DNA from: Candidatus Woesearchaeota archaeon
Lineage (GTDB): Archaea; Nanobdellota; Nanobdellia; Woesearchaeales; WAPY01
Reading direction: 5' to 3'
Length of the DNA stretch: 9,591 nucleotides
Assembly: GCA_015520525.1 (NCBI GenBank)
Contig: WAPY01000073.1
Location: 1-9,591, forward strand
Each line of letters starts with the position of its first letter. The first letter of the stretch is position 1. This document shows, in pieces, positions 1-6,812 of the stretch. A model generated the notes under the pieces. The model was given only the letters and a program-made list of their open reading frames with translations, was not told where the DNA came from and searched no databases. The translations under genes were made by a program, and so were the position numbers.

Positions 1-853
1 TTTCTGAACTAATAAAATATCCTAAAGCTGTGAGCTCATCGCGGAACCACTCCTCAGCGAACCATGGGAAGCCTGCAATGAGAAAATTATCAAAGGATAA
101 AGATTTTAAAGAAGAGAAAGCGTAGGACTCCGCAACAGAAATCTTGTCTTGAGCCGTTGGAAGTTTACCATCAAAAGGGGCAATATCTTTTAATTTTAAT
201 CTCTTAAAGTTTAGAACAGCATCAGTAACTGCAGAAGTTTTATCAGAACTGAAAGCAACACAAAAATTATTTGAACTCAAGACAAAAGGGGAGAAGACAA
301 AACGGCTGGACTCTGAATGCCTGAGGTTATCAAAAGAATAAAATCTCTCAATCCAAGGAGAAGAAGCTTTACTTACGCTTCCTTCATAAGCAACGGCAAA
401 GAAAAAAGGCTCCCCATACTTTGTCTTATCAAATGAGACAACAGACACCTTAACACCATTCAAAGACCTGAATTCAACGGAGTAAAGGCGATTGTCAATT
501 GAGAAATTATTAACTTTTCTAATGTCAAAATCGAAAGAAAACTTTATTGGGAGATTAGAACGAACAACCATAAACTTCTTGTCCAACAAAAAAGACAAGC
601 GATTATTAGAGCTGGCAAGTTTAAAAGTGTTAAACCTTCTTTCAACAGAGGAGGGAGCAAAATCAAACATTAAATCAAAAGCTTTGAACAATTGATTATT
701 ATAAGAGAAGAAGAATCCATCATATTTTGAGCTGTTAAACAAACCATGAAGAAAAAATGAGTGAGAACTGTTCAAGAAAATCCTCAAATTATCATCGTCA
801 GAGTATGAGGAAGCGCAGGCTTTCTCATCGCAAACATTCACTTTTACTCTCAT
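1..853 (-). CDS. Amylo-alpha-1,6-glucosidase (glycogen debranching enzyme, GH133 type), N-terminal part
   Basis: This gene is cut by the left edge, so only the first 284 residues are visible, with no stop codon. It starts at ATG 853-851, preceded by an AGGAG ribosome binding site (864-860). Its ATG overlaps the stop of the GalT-like gene by 4 nt (ATGA), so it is the last visible gene of the leftward operon. Residues 1-240 look like the beta-rich N-terminal domain of the family, with aromatic stretches such as GFFFSYNN. Residues 260-272 read AGFPWFAEEWFRD, close to the signature at the start of the (alpha/alpha)6 catalytic domain of debranching enzymes (usually AG[YF]PWF..WGRD). These enzymes hydrolyse alpha-1,6 branch points of glycogen in the cytoplasm. 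Here the usual Gly before Arg-Asp is Phe270. Related GH15-like glucosidases share parts of this motif, but the glycogen gene context favours debranching enzyme. Catalytic acids lie beyond the edge and cannot be checked. Confidence 0.82.
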   Translation of the reverse strand, partial: MRVKVNVCDEKACASSYSDDDNLRIFLNSSHSFFLHGLFNSSKYDGFFFSYNNQLFKAFDLMFDFAPSSVERRFNTFKLASSNNRLSFLLDKKFMVVRSNLPIKFSFDFDIRKVNNFSIDNRLYSVEFRSLNGVKVSVVSFDKTKYGEPFFFAVAYEGSVSKASSPWIERFYSFDNLRHSESSRFVFSPFVLSSNNFCVAFSSDKTSAVTDAVLNFKRLKLKDIAPFDGKLPTAQDKISVAESYAFSSLKSLSFDNFLIAGFPWFAEEWFRDELTALGYFISSE

Positions 854-1827
854 TTTCTGCTCCTGTAAAACTTAACAGAGGTTTCGGGGCTTATTGAATT
901 TATAACAAAGCCAGACATCTCAAAACCTGCGTGCTTGTTCAGTCTTGGAATTATATCAAAGTAAAGGTGGAATTTCTTACTTTTCCTATTTGACCCATGA
1001 TGCATGACAAAATTATAATCTATATTCCTTGACTCAAGTTTTGTAAAGATTTTTCTCATGAGAACAGCTAAATCCTTCAATTCATCTTCTCTAAGCTCAG
1101 ACAACTCAGAAACATGGCGTTTTGGAGCAACAAAAACTTCAAGAGAATAAAGGGGAGCGAAAGGAGCGACAACTACAGCAGTTTTATTCTCAAAGACAAT
1201 CCTCTCATTAAGCTTCTTCTCTTTCTTTATTATGTCGCACATGAAACCTTTCTTGTTCTTTTTATAATAATCTGAGAATGACTTAAACTCTTGATCTATC
1301 AGATCAGGAATCTTAGTTAAAGCAACAACTTGAGTGTGCTCATGAGTCAAGGAAGCCCCAGCATTAGGACCGTGGTTCTTGAACAAGACAACATACTTAA
1401 TGTTCTTTTTGGATTGTAAATCATCAACAACAGTTGAATAAACCTTCATAAGCTTGACCAGATGGGATGAGCTTAGAGACGGCCAAGAAACTCCGTGCTT
1501 GTTCGTATCAACAATAATGTAATGATAACCAAAAGACGGCTCTTGTGTAAAAATACCCTTTGAAGAAACCTTCTCTGGGCTTTTTGAGACTGCTCCGAAT
1601 TTGTTGGAGAACCATCTTATAATCCAAGCATCCTTATTCCTACCGACAATTCTTCCCAATTCAGCAGTTGTCATTTTCTCATTGCCAGGGCAGAATGGAC
1701 ATGACCTACTGTTTGAAACTTTCTTTTCAACTTCAACTCCAAAATCTGAAGGCCTCTTATTTCTATTCTCTGAAATAAGCACCCACTTGTTGAGAAAATA
1801 ATGCTTTCTGAAAGACTGCTTGAGCAT
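850..1827 (-). CDS. galT: Galactose-1-phosphate uridylyltransferase-like HIT-superfamily nucleotidyltransferase
   Basis: The 325-residue length is normal for GalT. The family transfers UMP between UDP-glucose and galactose-1-phosphate through a uridylylated histidine; close relatives act as UDP- or ADP-sugar phosphorylases. Visible residues fit: zinc ligands Cys43 and Cys46 (CPFC), probable ligand His111, and HEH at 162-164 inside GASLTHEHTQ, where His162 would be the fourth ligand and His164 the nucleophile, followed by Gln166. FKNHGPNAGAS (149-159) matches the phosphate/sugar-binding loop. The second HIT-like half carries FHLYFDIIPR (286-295). The start ATG lies 4 nt after the GT3 synthase stop, and its AGGTGA site overlaps that stop, so translation is coupled. 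No galK or galE is visible. The glycogen setting suggests it supplies or recycles UDP-glucose (or ADP-glucose) and glucose-1-phosphate rather than serving galactose breakdown; that role is inferred. The unusual point is Glu163, where HPH is common. Confidence 0.85.
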   Translation of the reverse strand: MLKQSFRKHYFLNKWVLISENRNKRPSDFGVEVEKKVSNSRSCPFCPGNEKMTTAELGRIVGRNKDAWIIRWFSNKFGAVSKSPEKVSSKGIFTQEPSFGYHYIIVDTNKHGVSWPSLSSSHLVKLMKVYSTVVDDLQSKKNIKYVVLFKNHGPNAGASLTHEHTQVVALTKIPDLIDQEFKSFSDYYKKNKKGFMCDIIKKEKKLNERIVFENKTAVVVAPFAPLYSLEVFVAPKRHVSELSELREDELKDLAVLMRKIFTKLESRNIDYNFVMHHGSNRKSKKFHLYFDIIPRLNKHAGFEMSGFVINSISPETSVKFYRSRK

Positions 1828-1831
1828 AATA

Positions 1832-3610
1832 TCACCTGCTCAAAGCGAGAGAGTAAGCGTTTAAATAATTTTTCACGAGAACGCTCCAATCAACAAGCTT
1901 TGAGAGTTTGTTCGCCTCAATCTTGTTCTTTATACGCTCGCTCTTGTCAAGAAGATAATAAGAATACATAATGTCGGCAAGGTCTGACACCACTTCATCA
2001 TCAGTCCTGTTGAGCCTGTTCAAAACAAATATTCCGGATGTTTTAGAGTCATTGGTTATGTAATGTGATATGAACCTGCCAAACCCCGCAAGGTCAGTAG
2101 TGATAGAAGAGATAGCAGACGCTGCCGCTTCAACAGGAGTATAACCCCAAGGCTCATAAAATGACGGAAAGATTCCCAAGTGGGAGGCGGTTATGCTTTC
2201 ATAGTATGATAAATCGAGGAGGCCGTCCGCTCCGGTCAAATAAATTGGATAAAACACCACTTTGACCTTGTCCTCTTTTCTGTTCAAGAGGTTGTTGCTC
2301 CTCAATGAATTCAAGATAGCATCATGCTCCTCATCATAAAGCTCGTGCGTGCTCAAAGGGGGGTTTCCAGACCTTGAAAGATGAAGCATTGTCTTTCTCT
2401 CCTGAAGGAGAAACTCATTGTCAAACAAATCCTCCTCCTTAATTTCTTTCTTTGAAAGGAAAAGGTACATGATTCTTTGCTTTAAATCATCCGTCTTATC
2501 ATCAATTGTTGATTTCAAATCATCATAGTATGTTTTTGCTTCGAGGAGCTCGGGCCTGACTCTCTTAACATTAGCAGGAACCCATAGGAAAGCAAGGACT
2601 GTCTTATTTGAATTCTCCCTCTTCAATCTCTCATTAAGCCTGCCGAGAGCTTTTATGAAAACATCAATTCCCTTAGCCTTAAACTCATACCTGCCAAGGA
2701 GAAAGTAAATAATCGTGTTGTCAATGTCAAAAGAGTAATACGGGAAGAAATAATAGAGCATGAATTCCTTAATTTTATTCTTGTAAAGTTTGTGCCTTAT
2801 TGCCAGCTCATCGTAGGTTGGAAACTTATCTATGTTCAAACCGTTGGCTACAATTATGTCAGCTTTCCTGCCCAAGAAATGAGAAGCTTCCATATTCGTT
2901 ATCTCACTTACCGTTGTAAAAACATCTGTGTTCAAAGCAGAAGCCTTCTCCAACTGATGTTTAGCCTGAACCTTATACTTATATGCTTCCTCATCAGGGT
3001 TTATTGAATCAAACATGTCATAAAAGTTTATGTTGGAATTAGCCAATGTCCTTCCAAGAACAGTTGCGTGGGTGGTAAAAACTGTCTTCACATTTGATGA
3101 ATTCATTTTCAAATAGAGTATTGAAGCCCCACTCAGCCACTCATGAGCTTGAAGAATGAACTGCTTGTTTGGAATTGACTTTGATAACAAATCAACAAAC
3201 ATGCCAACGGCATAAGCCCAAATAACTGGCTGGTCAAAATCAAAAAAATTCGTGAAGAGAGAATCAATCTTAAACTTCTCCCAAAGCTTAGTTTTTATGT
3301 TGTTTTTATTGGAAACAAAAGATGAGAAATCAAGAAGAACAACATTCGGCTTTGAGCTTATGAGCCAAGTGCCATAATGGCAGAGAATTCCTCTTGATTT
3401 CAGTTCGGAAAAGACTCCTTTGAATTCTGAAGGAGGCACTCTTTCAATAAACTCCTTTGAAGCTTTCTCATAAAAATATGGGCCGACAAGAACATAATCC
3501 TCAAACTCACGCTGGATATACTGAGCCTTAGATGTTATTACTGTGTGAATACCGCCAACCTTATTGCACACTTCCCAAGACGCCTCCACTAAAAAAGTAT
3601 CCTTATTCAT
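1832..3610 (-). CDS. Glycogen synthase, eukaryotic GYS-like family GT3
   Basis: This 592-residue protein resembles eukaryotic and Bacteroidetes glycogen synthases (GT3), which add glucose from UDP-glucose to alpha-1,4-glucan in the cytoplasm. It opens with EASWEVCNKVGGIHTVI (9-25), the GT3 N-terminal glucosyl-donor loop. Further matches are AHEW (155-158), TTHATVLGR (179-187), LGRYEFKAKGIDVF (305-318, with Arg307 and Lys313 placed like the donor-phosphate-binding pair), and FYEPWGYTPVEAA (484-496), whose Glu486 and Glu494 form the retaining-GT E-x7-E pair. The end, GIFVLNR through DWSVLVKNYL, aligns collinearly with the animal/yeast C-terminus but stops right after it. Both phosphorylated terminal tails of animal enzymes are missing. 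The arginine-rich helix that binds glucose-6-phosphate is replaced by a mostly lysine segment (about 557-571). The gene starts 10 nt after the regulator stop, with an AAGGCGG-like site upstream. GT5 bacterial synthase is excluded by these motifs. Confidence 0.9.
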   Translation of the reverse strand: MNKDTFLVEASWEVCNKVGGIHTVITSKAQYIQREFEDYVLVGPYFYEKASKEFIERVPPSEFKGVFSELKSRGILCHYGTWLISSKPNVVLLDFSSFVSNKNNIKTKLWEKFKIDSLFTNFFDFDQPVIWAYAVGMFVDLLSKSIPNKQFILQAHEWLSGASILYLKMNSSNVKTVFTTHATVLGRTLANSNINFYDMFDSINPDEEAYKYKVQAKHQLEKASALNTDVFTTVSEITNMEASHFLGRKADIIVANGLNIDKFPTYDELAIRHKLYKNKIKEFMLYYFFPYYSFDIDNTIIYFLLGRYEFKAKGIDVFIKALGRLNERLKRENSNKTVLAFLWVPANVKRVRPELLEAKTYYDDLKSTIDDKTDDLKQRIMYLFLSKKEIKEEDLFDNEFLLQERKTMLHLSRSGNPPLSTHELYDEEHDAILNSLRSNNLLNRKEDKVKVVFYPIYLTGADGLLDLSYYESITASHLGIFPSFYEPWGYTPVEAAASAISSITTDLAGFGRFISHYITNDSKTSGIFVLNRLNRTDDEVVSDLADIMYSYYLLDKSERIKNKIEANKLSKLVDWSVLVKNYLNAYSLALSR

Positions 3611-3620
3611 TTTTCCGCCT

Positions 3621-4190
3621 TCAATCTGATATAAATATTAAATCATTCGGCCAATCAGGCTTTATCTTCCCTTTATCTATGTTTTTGCTCATCAAATAAT
3701 TGTGGGAGAGCGAGAATAAATTGTTTATTCTAATGACCTTAACATCCTTAACAGAACCCCCACCAAATCTGCCGTTGATTAAAGGAACTAAATCTGCATT
3801 GAATATTTCAACAACATCCTCATCCTTCCTGCTCTGTATGACAAAGACCAAAGCAGAATTTCCCTCAAACTCTCCTATAAAACAAGAATCTATGTGCTTA
3901 ATTAAATGAGAAGAATAATTGATTGAGTTTAAGAAATCAATAAGAGCCTTCTTTGTTATGCCCTCTTTCATAATGATAAGATAAAGTTGGGTCGTGCCAA
4001 AAACGCCCATCTTAATATAATTCAACAAAGATATGTAATTTATGAAACCTTTCTCCTCTAAAATTTTTCTTTTTCTGTTAACTGTTTTCACAGGGATGCC
4101 TGTAATGTGACTGATCTGATTATCAGAAATTCGAGGATTCCTAACAAGCTCTCTAAGAATCCTCTTCTCAAAATGATCAAGTTCTACCAT
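3621..4190 (-). CDS. Lrp/AsnC-like winged-helix transcriptional regulator
   Basis: This 189-residue protein begins with an Lrp-type DNA-binding domain: DHFEKRILRELVRNPRIS (5-22), then helix-turn-helix residues about 22-42 (SDNQISHITGIPVKTVNRKR) and the wing (EEKGFI). Residues about 65-155 alternate strands and helices as in a RAM-type effector domain, but similarity there is weak and the usual glycine-rich ligand loop is not clear. FGGGS (142-146) may be its counterpart. Residues 160-189 form a polar tail not typical of Lrp. It is the first gene of the leftward glycogen operon, with its own TATA box and a GGTGAT ribosome binding site (4199-4194), and it faces the divergent GT4 operon. That position suggests it controls one or both operons, perhaps in response to carbon or energy state; the effector cannot be read from sequence. 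A general Lrp paralogue acting elsewhere is the alternative. Confidence 0.75.
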   Translation of the reverse strand: MVELDHFEKRILRELVRNPRISDNQISHITGIPVKTVNRKRKILEEKGFINYISLLNYIKMGVFGTTQLYLIIMKEGITKKALIDFLNSINYSSHLIKHIDSCFIGEFEGNSALVFVIQSRKDEDVVEIFNADLVPLINGRFGGGSVKDVKVIRINNLFSLSHNYLMSKNIDKGKIKPDWPNDLIFISD

Positions 4191-4227
4191 AGTATCACCA
4201 AAGCATATTATACAAGAGCAATAATAA

Positions 4228-4237
4228 CTATAAATAT
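4228..4237 (-). promoter_or_regulatory. TATA box of the leftward glycogen operon
   Basis: On the minus strand this reads ATATTTATAG, a good archaeal TATA element. A transcription start about 25 nt downstream would fall near 4205, giving a short leader of about 15 nt with the GGTGAT ribosome binding site at 4199-4194 before the regulator ATG (4190-4188). It is predicted from pattern and spacing only. Confidence 0.5.
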
Positions 4238-4250
4238 GTTTTTATCAATT

Positions 4251-4269
4251 GTTATGTGACAAAAAAGAG
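4251..4269 (+). repeat. Direct repeat copy 1, possible operator
   Basis: GTTATGTGACAAAAAAGAG matches the copy at 4336-4355 in 17 of 19 aligned positions with one single-base gap. The core GTTA..TGAC is weakly palindromic. It lies 14 nt upstream of the leftward TATA box, a position fit for an activator or autoregulator. Part of the match is an A-run, so chance similarity is possible. Confidence 0.35.
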
Positions 4270-4316
4270 AATGTCGACGAAAAATCCTCATCTTCACTGA
4301 AAAGTCGTAAGGAACC

Positions 4317-4325
4317 TTTTTATAG
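4317..4325 (+). promoter_or_regulatory. TATA box of the rightward GT4-GH57 operon
   Basis: TTTTTATAG lies about 25 nt upstream of an expected transcription start near 4346. That start would leave a leader of about 20 nt carrying the AGGAGG ribosome binding site. It is the only strong TATA-like element at a suitable distance on this strand. Confidence 0.55.
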
Positions 4326-4335
4326 AATAGTGTAG

Positions 4336-4355
4336 GTTATTGTAACAAAAAGGAG
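4336..4355 (+). repeat. Direct repeat copy 2, possible operator over the start of transcription
   Basis: GTTATTGTAACAAAAAGGAG contains the perfect inverted repeat GTTA-TTG-TAAC (4336-4346) and resembles 4251-4269. It sits between the TATA box and the ribosome binding site and spans the predicted transcription start. A protein bound here would block the rightward operon. Its right end includes the ribosome binding site, which explains some of the similarity. Confidence 0.35.
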
Positions 4356-4356
4356 G
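4351..4356 (+). promoter_or_regulatory. Ribosome binding site that decides the GT4 start
   Basis: AGGAGG is a strong Shine-Dalgarno sequence. The upstream in-frame TTG at 4357 touches it directly and could not be used with it. The next in-frame TTG at 4366 is 9 nt away, a normal spacing, so 4366 is preferred. Confidence 0.7.
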
Positions 4357-4365
4357 TTGAGTTAT

Positions 4366-5610
4366 TTGAGAGTGTTAATGCTGGGCTGGGAGTTCCCTCC
4401 ATTTAATATGGGAGGCTTGGGTACTGCCTGCTACGGAATAGTTAAAGGATTGACTAACAACAATGTTAAAGTTACATTTGTTCTCCCAAGAATACCAAGT
4501 AGGTTTAAAGGTAATGAAAAGGTTGAGAACAACAACAAATATGACATAATAATAGCTGAAGAAGAAGCTAATGTGAAAAAGATAATAGTGCCTGCGTTGT
4601 TAATACCGTACATAACAAGAACAAAATACAATGAGTTGAGCGTGAAAGAAAAAACATCCAGTTCAGGCGACTTGTACGGGAAGAATTTATTTCAAGAGGT
4701 AATAAGGTACAAAGAATTAATCAAACAATTATACTTAAAAGGAGTTCTAGACAATTTTGACATAATACACGCCCATGATTGGATGACATACTTGGCGGCG
4801 ATAGAACTGAAAAGATTGTCCGGAAAGCCGTTAATTGTTCATGTCCACGCAACAGAATTCGACAGGAACGGCATGAGATATGGAAATCAAAAGGTTCACG
4901 GAATTGAAAAAGAGGGAATGGAAAAAGCCGACGCTGTCATAACAGTGAGCAATTATACAAAGAGTGTAATTATATCCAAGTATGGCATAAACCCTCAAAA
5001 AGTGTTCACAGTCCACAACGCTGTGGAATTCAGCTCATGCTCACCAAGCGAAAACTTTGAGATAAAAAAACACGACAAGATTGTCTTATTCTTAGGAAGG
5101 ATAACATTACAGAAAGGACCGGATTACTTTGTTAAAGCAGCAAGGCTCGTGAGCAATGTAATACCCAATGTAAAATACATAGTTGTTGGAGAAGGCGACA
5201 TGAAAAACCAAATGATAAGAGATGTTGTGAGGCTTGGGCTGGCGTCAAACTTCTTGTTCGCAGGATTCTTAAGGGGAAAAGACATAGACAGAGCTTACAG
5301 GATGGCTGATATTTATGTTATGCCCTCAGTATCAGAACCTTTCGGAATAACACCTTTGGAAGCTATGAGAAATGGAACTCCAACAATAATCTCCAAACAG
5401 AGCGGAGTATCAGAAATAGTCAACAACTGCTTAAAAGTTGATTTTTGGGATGTAAACGAAATAGCGAATAAGATAATCGCAGTCTTAAAATACAAGGCTT
5501 TAAAAAATGAGCTCAGCAAACACGGGCTCATAGAAATAAAAAAATTCAGCTGGGACAAAACCGCAAAAGAAATAATAAATGTATACAACACTCTGCTGAG
5601 GGCACAATGA
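4366..5610 (+). CDS. GT4-family glycosyltransferase, glycogen/starch synthase-like
   Basis: From TTG 4366 the protein has 414 residues. It is a retaining GT-B enzyme. The N-terminal half has LGWEFPPFNMGGLG (6-19), the glycine-rich acceptor/donor loop seen in glycogen synthases and related GT4 enzymes, and HAHDW (135-139). The C-terminal half has FLGRITLQKG (242-251, with donor-phosphate residues Arg245 and Lys250) and SEPFGITPLEAM (323-334), whose Glu324 and Glu332 make the E-x7-E motif. The likely role is transfer of glucose from UDP- or ADP-glucose to a glucan, or making a short maltooligosaccharide primer; substrate cannot be fixed from sequence. It is too short and too divergent for bacterial GlgA (about 470-490 residues). 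It heads the rightward operon and overlaps the GH57 gene by ATGA, and the GT4-GH57 pair is a recurrent one in glucan metabolism. A GT4 enzyme for another glycan is the alternative. Confidence 0.8.
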   Translation: MRVLMLGWEFPPFNMGGLGTACYGIVKGLTNNNVKVTFVLPRIPSRFKGNEKVENNNKYDIIIAEEEANVKKIIVPALLIPYITRTKYNELSVKEKTSSSGDLYGKNLFQEVIRYKELIKQLYLKGVLDNFDIIHAHDWMTYLAAIELKRLSGKPLIVHVHATEFDRNGMRYGNQKVHGIEKEGMEKADAVITVSNYTKSVIISKYGINPQKVFTVHNAVEFSSCSPSENFEIKKHDKIVLFLGRITLQKGPDYFVKAARLVSNVIPNVKYIVVGEGDMKNQMIRDVVRLGLASNFLFAGFLRGKDIDRAYRMADIYVMPSVSEPFGITPLEAMRNGTPTIISKQSGVSEIVNNCLKVDFWDVNEIANKIIAVLKYKALKNELSKHGLIEIKKFSWDKTAKEIINVYNTLLRAQ

Positions 5611-6812
5611 CAAAAGTATGCTTCTACTTCCAAGTTCATCAACCATTCAGGCTAAGAAAGTATCAGATATTTGAAGTAGGCAACAATTCCAATTATTTTG
5701 ACGAACAAAAGAACAGGTTCGTTTTGAATAAAGTCGCAAAAAAATCATACCTCCCAATGAACAAACTCCTTCTTAATCTGTTAGATGAAAATCCAAGCTT
5801 CAAAGTAAGTTTAAGCATAACAGGAACAGTTCTCGAACAGTTAGAAGCATACAATAAAGAAGCGTTCGAATCATTCAAAGAGTTGGGAAAGCACAAAAGA
5901 GTTGAATTATTAGATGAAACATATTACCATTCCTTAGCTTTCTTATATTCAAAGGAGGAGTTCAAGGAACAAGTAAATATGCATAAGAAAGAGATCAGGA
6001 AAATATTCCACAAGAATCCGAGAGTGTTCAGGAATACAGAATTAATATACAACAACGAACTGGCAAAGTTCGTCGAAAAGATGGGCTACAAAGCTATAAT
6101 CACAGAAGGGGCTGATAAGATACTTGGATGGAGAAGTCCAAACTTCGTTTACAAACCAAAAGGAGCTGACATAAAACTTCTGTTGAAAAATTACAGGCTC
6201 TCAGACGACATAGCGTTCAGATTCTCAAATAAGTCATGGAAGGAATTTCCTTTAACAGCGCCAAAATACGCGTATTGGATAAGCAGCATAAGAGAACCGG
6301 TAGTAAATCTGTTTATGGACTACGAAACCTTTGGAGAACACCAATGGAAAGACACAGGGATATTTGAATTCATGAAGCACCTGCCGGAAGAATTCAGGAA
6401 AAATAAGGTCGGATATTTAACACCAAGCGAAGAAGCAAAAATGGAGCCGGTTGGGGAGATAGATGCTCCTTATTACATATCATGGGCTGATGTGGAAAGG
6501 GATTTAAGCGCATGGTTAGGAAATGAAATACAGAACTCCGCCATAAAAGAACTATACGACATGGAGAAGGAAGTTAAAAAAACAAAAGACAAAAAAATAA
6601 TAAGCGACTGGAGAAAACTGCAGACATCAGACCACTTTTACTATATGTGCACAAAATGGTTCGCAGATGGAGATGTCCATAAATACTTCAATCCCTATGA
6701 CAGTCCATACGAAGCATTTATAAGGTTCATGAACATAATACAAGATTTGAAGATAAGGTGCGAGAACAAAAATAAGGAAAAAACAAAATCCAAAAAAGAG
6801 GTGGTAGCATGA
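5607..6812 (+). CDS. GH57 glycoside hydrolase, alpha-amylase type
   Basis: The 401-residue protein carries the GH57 conserved regions in order: HQPF (11-14); ELLDETYYHSL (100-110); FRNTELIYN (141-149), where Glu145 is the predicted nucleophile; and LFMDYETFGEHQ (235-246), where Asp238 is the predicted acid/base. These enzymes cleave or transfer alpha-1,4-glucan with retention. The length matches the short intracellular alpha-amylase-like group; GH57 branching enzymes and 4-alpha-glucanotransferases are usually longer (over 500 residues) with extra C-terminal domains, so branching activity is less likely though not excluded. No signal peptide is present, so it acts in the cytoplasm. The start ATG overlaps the GT4 stop (ATGA), and its own stop overlaps the next start in the same way, implying coupled production with both neighbours. 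The last 20 residues are lysine-rich and charged, a possible contact for the acidic coiled-coil neighbour; that is inference. Confidence 0.88.
   Translation: MTKVCFYFQVHQPFRLRKYQIFEVGNNSNYFDEQKNRFVLNKVAKKSYLPMNKLLLNLLDENPSFKVSLSITGTVLEQLEAYNKEAFESFKELGKHKRVELLDETYYHSLAFLYSKEEFKEQVNMHKKEIRKIFHKNPRVFRNTELIYNNELAKFVEKMGYKAIITEGADKILGWRSPNFVYKPKGADIKLLLKNYRLSDDIAFRFSNKSWKEFPLTAPKYAYWISSIREPVVNLFMDYETFGEHQWKDTGIFEFMKHLPEEFRKNKVGYLTPSEEAKMEPVGEIDAPYYISWADVERDLSAWLGNEIQNSAIKELYDMEKEVKKTKDKKIISDWRKLQTSDHFYYMCTKWFADGDVHKYFNPYDSPYEAFIRFMNIIQDLKIRCENKNKEKTKSKKEVVA

Noticed and set aside
492..695. Plus-strand open frame of 67 codons
   Set aside because: It lies entirely antisense to the GH133 gene, whose frame shows a clear family signature; it has no ribosome binding site and no recognisable product.
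4270..4310. Possible hairpin or small RNA in the divergent region (ACGA...TCGT, GTCGAC)
   Set aside because: The complementary arms are only about 4 bp, with no further pairing, so there is no support for a structured RNA.
5313..5642. Minus-strand open frame of 109 codons
   Set aside because: It is antisense to the conserved C-terminal half of the GT4 gene and the GH57 start, and its protein looks like a reverse-strand shadow.
5607..6812. GH57 gene as a glycogen branching enzyme
   Set aside because: At 401 residues it lacks the extra C-terminal part of known GH57 branching enzymes and fits the shorter alpha-amylase-like group better.
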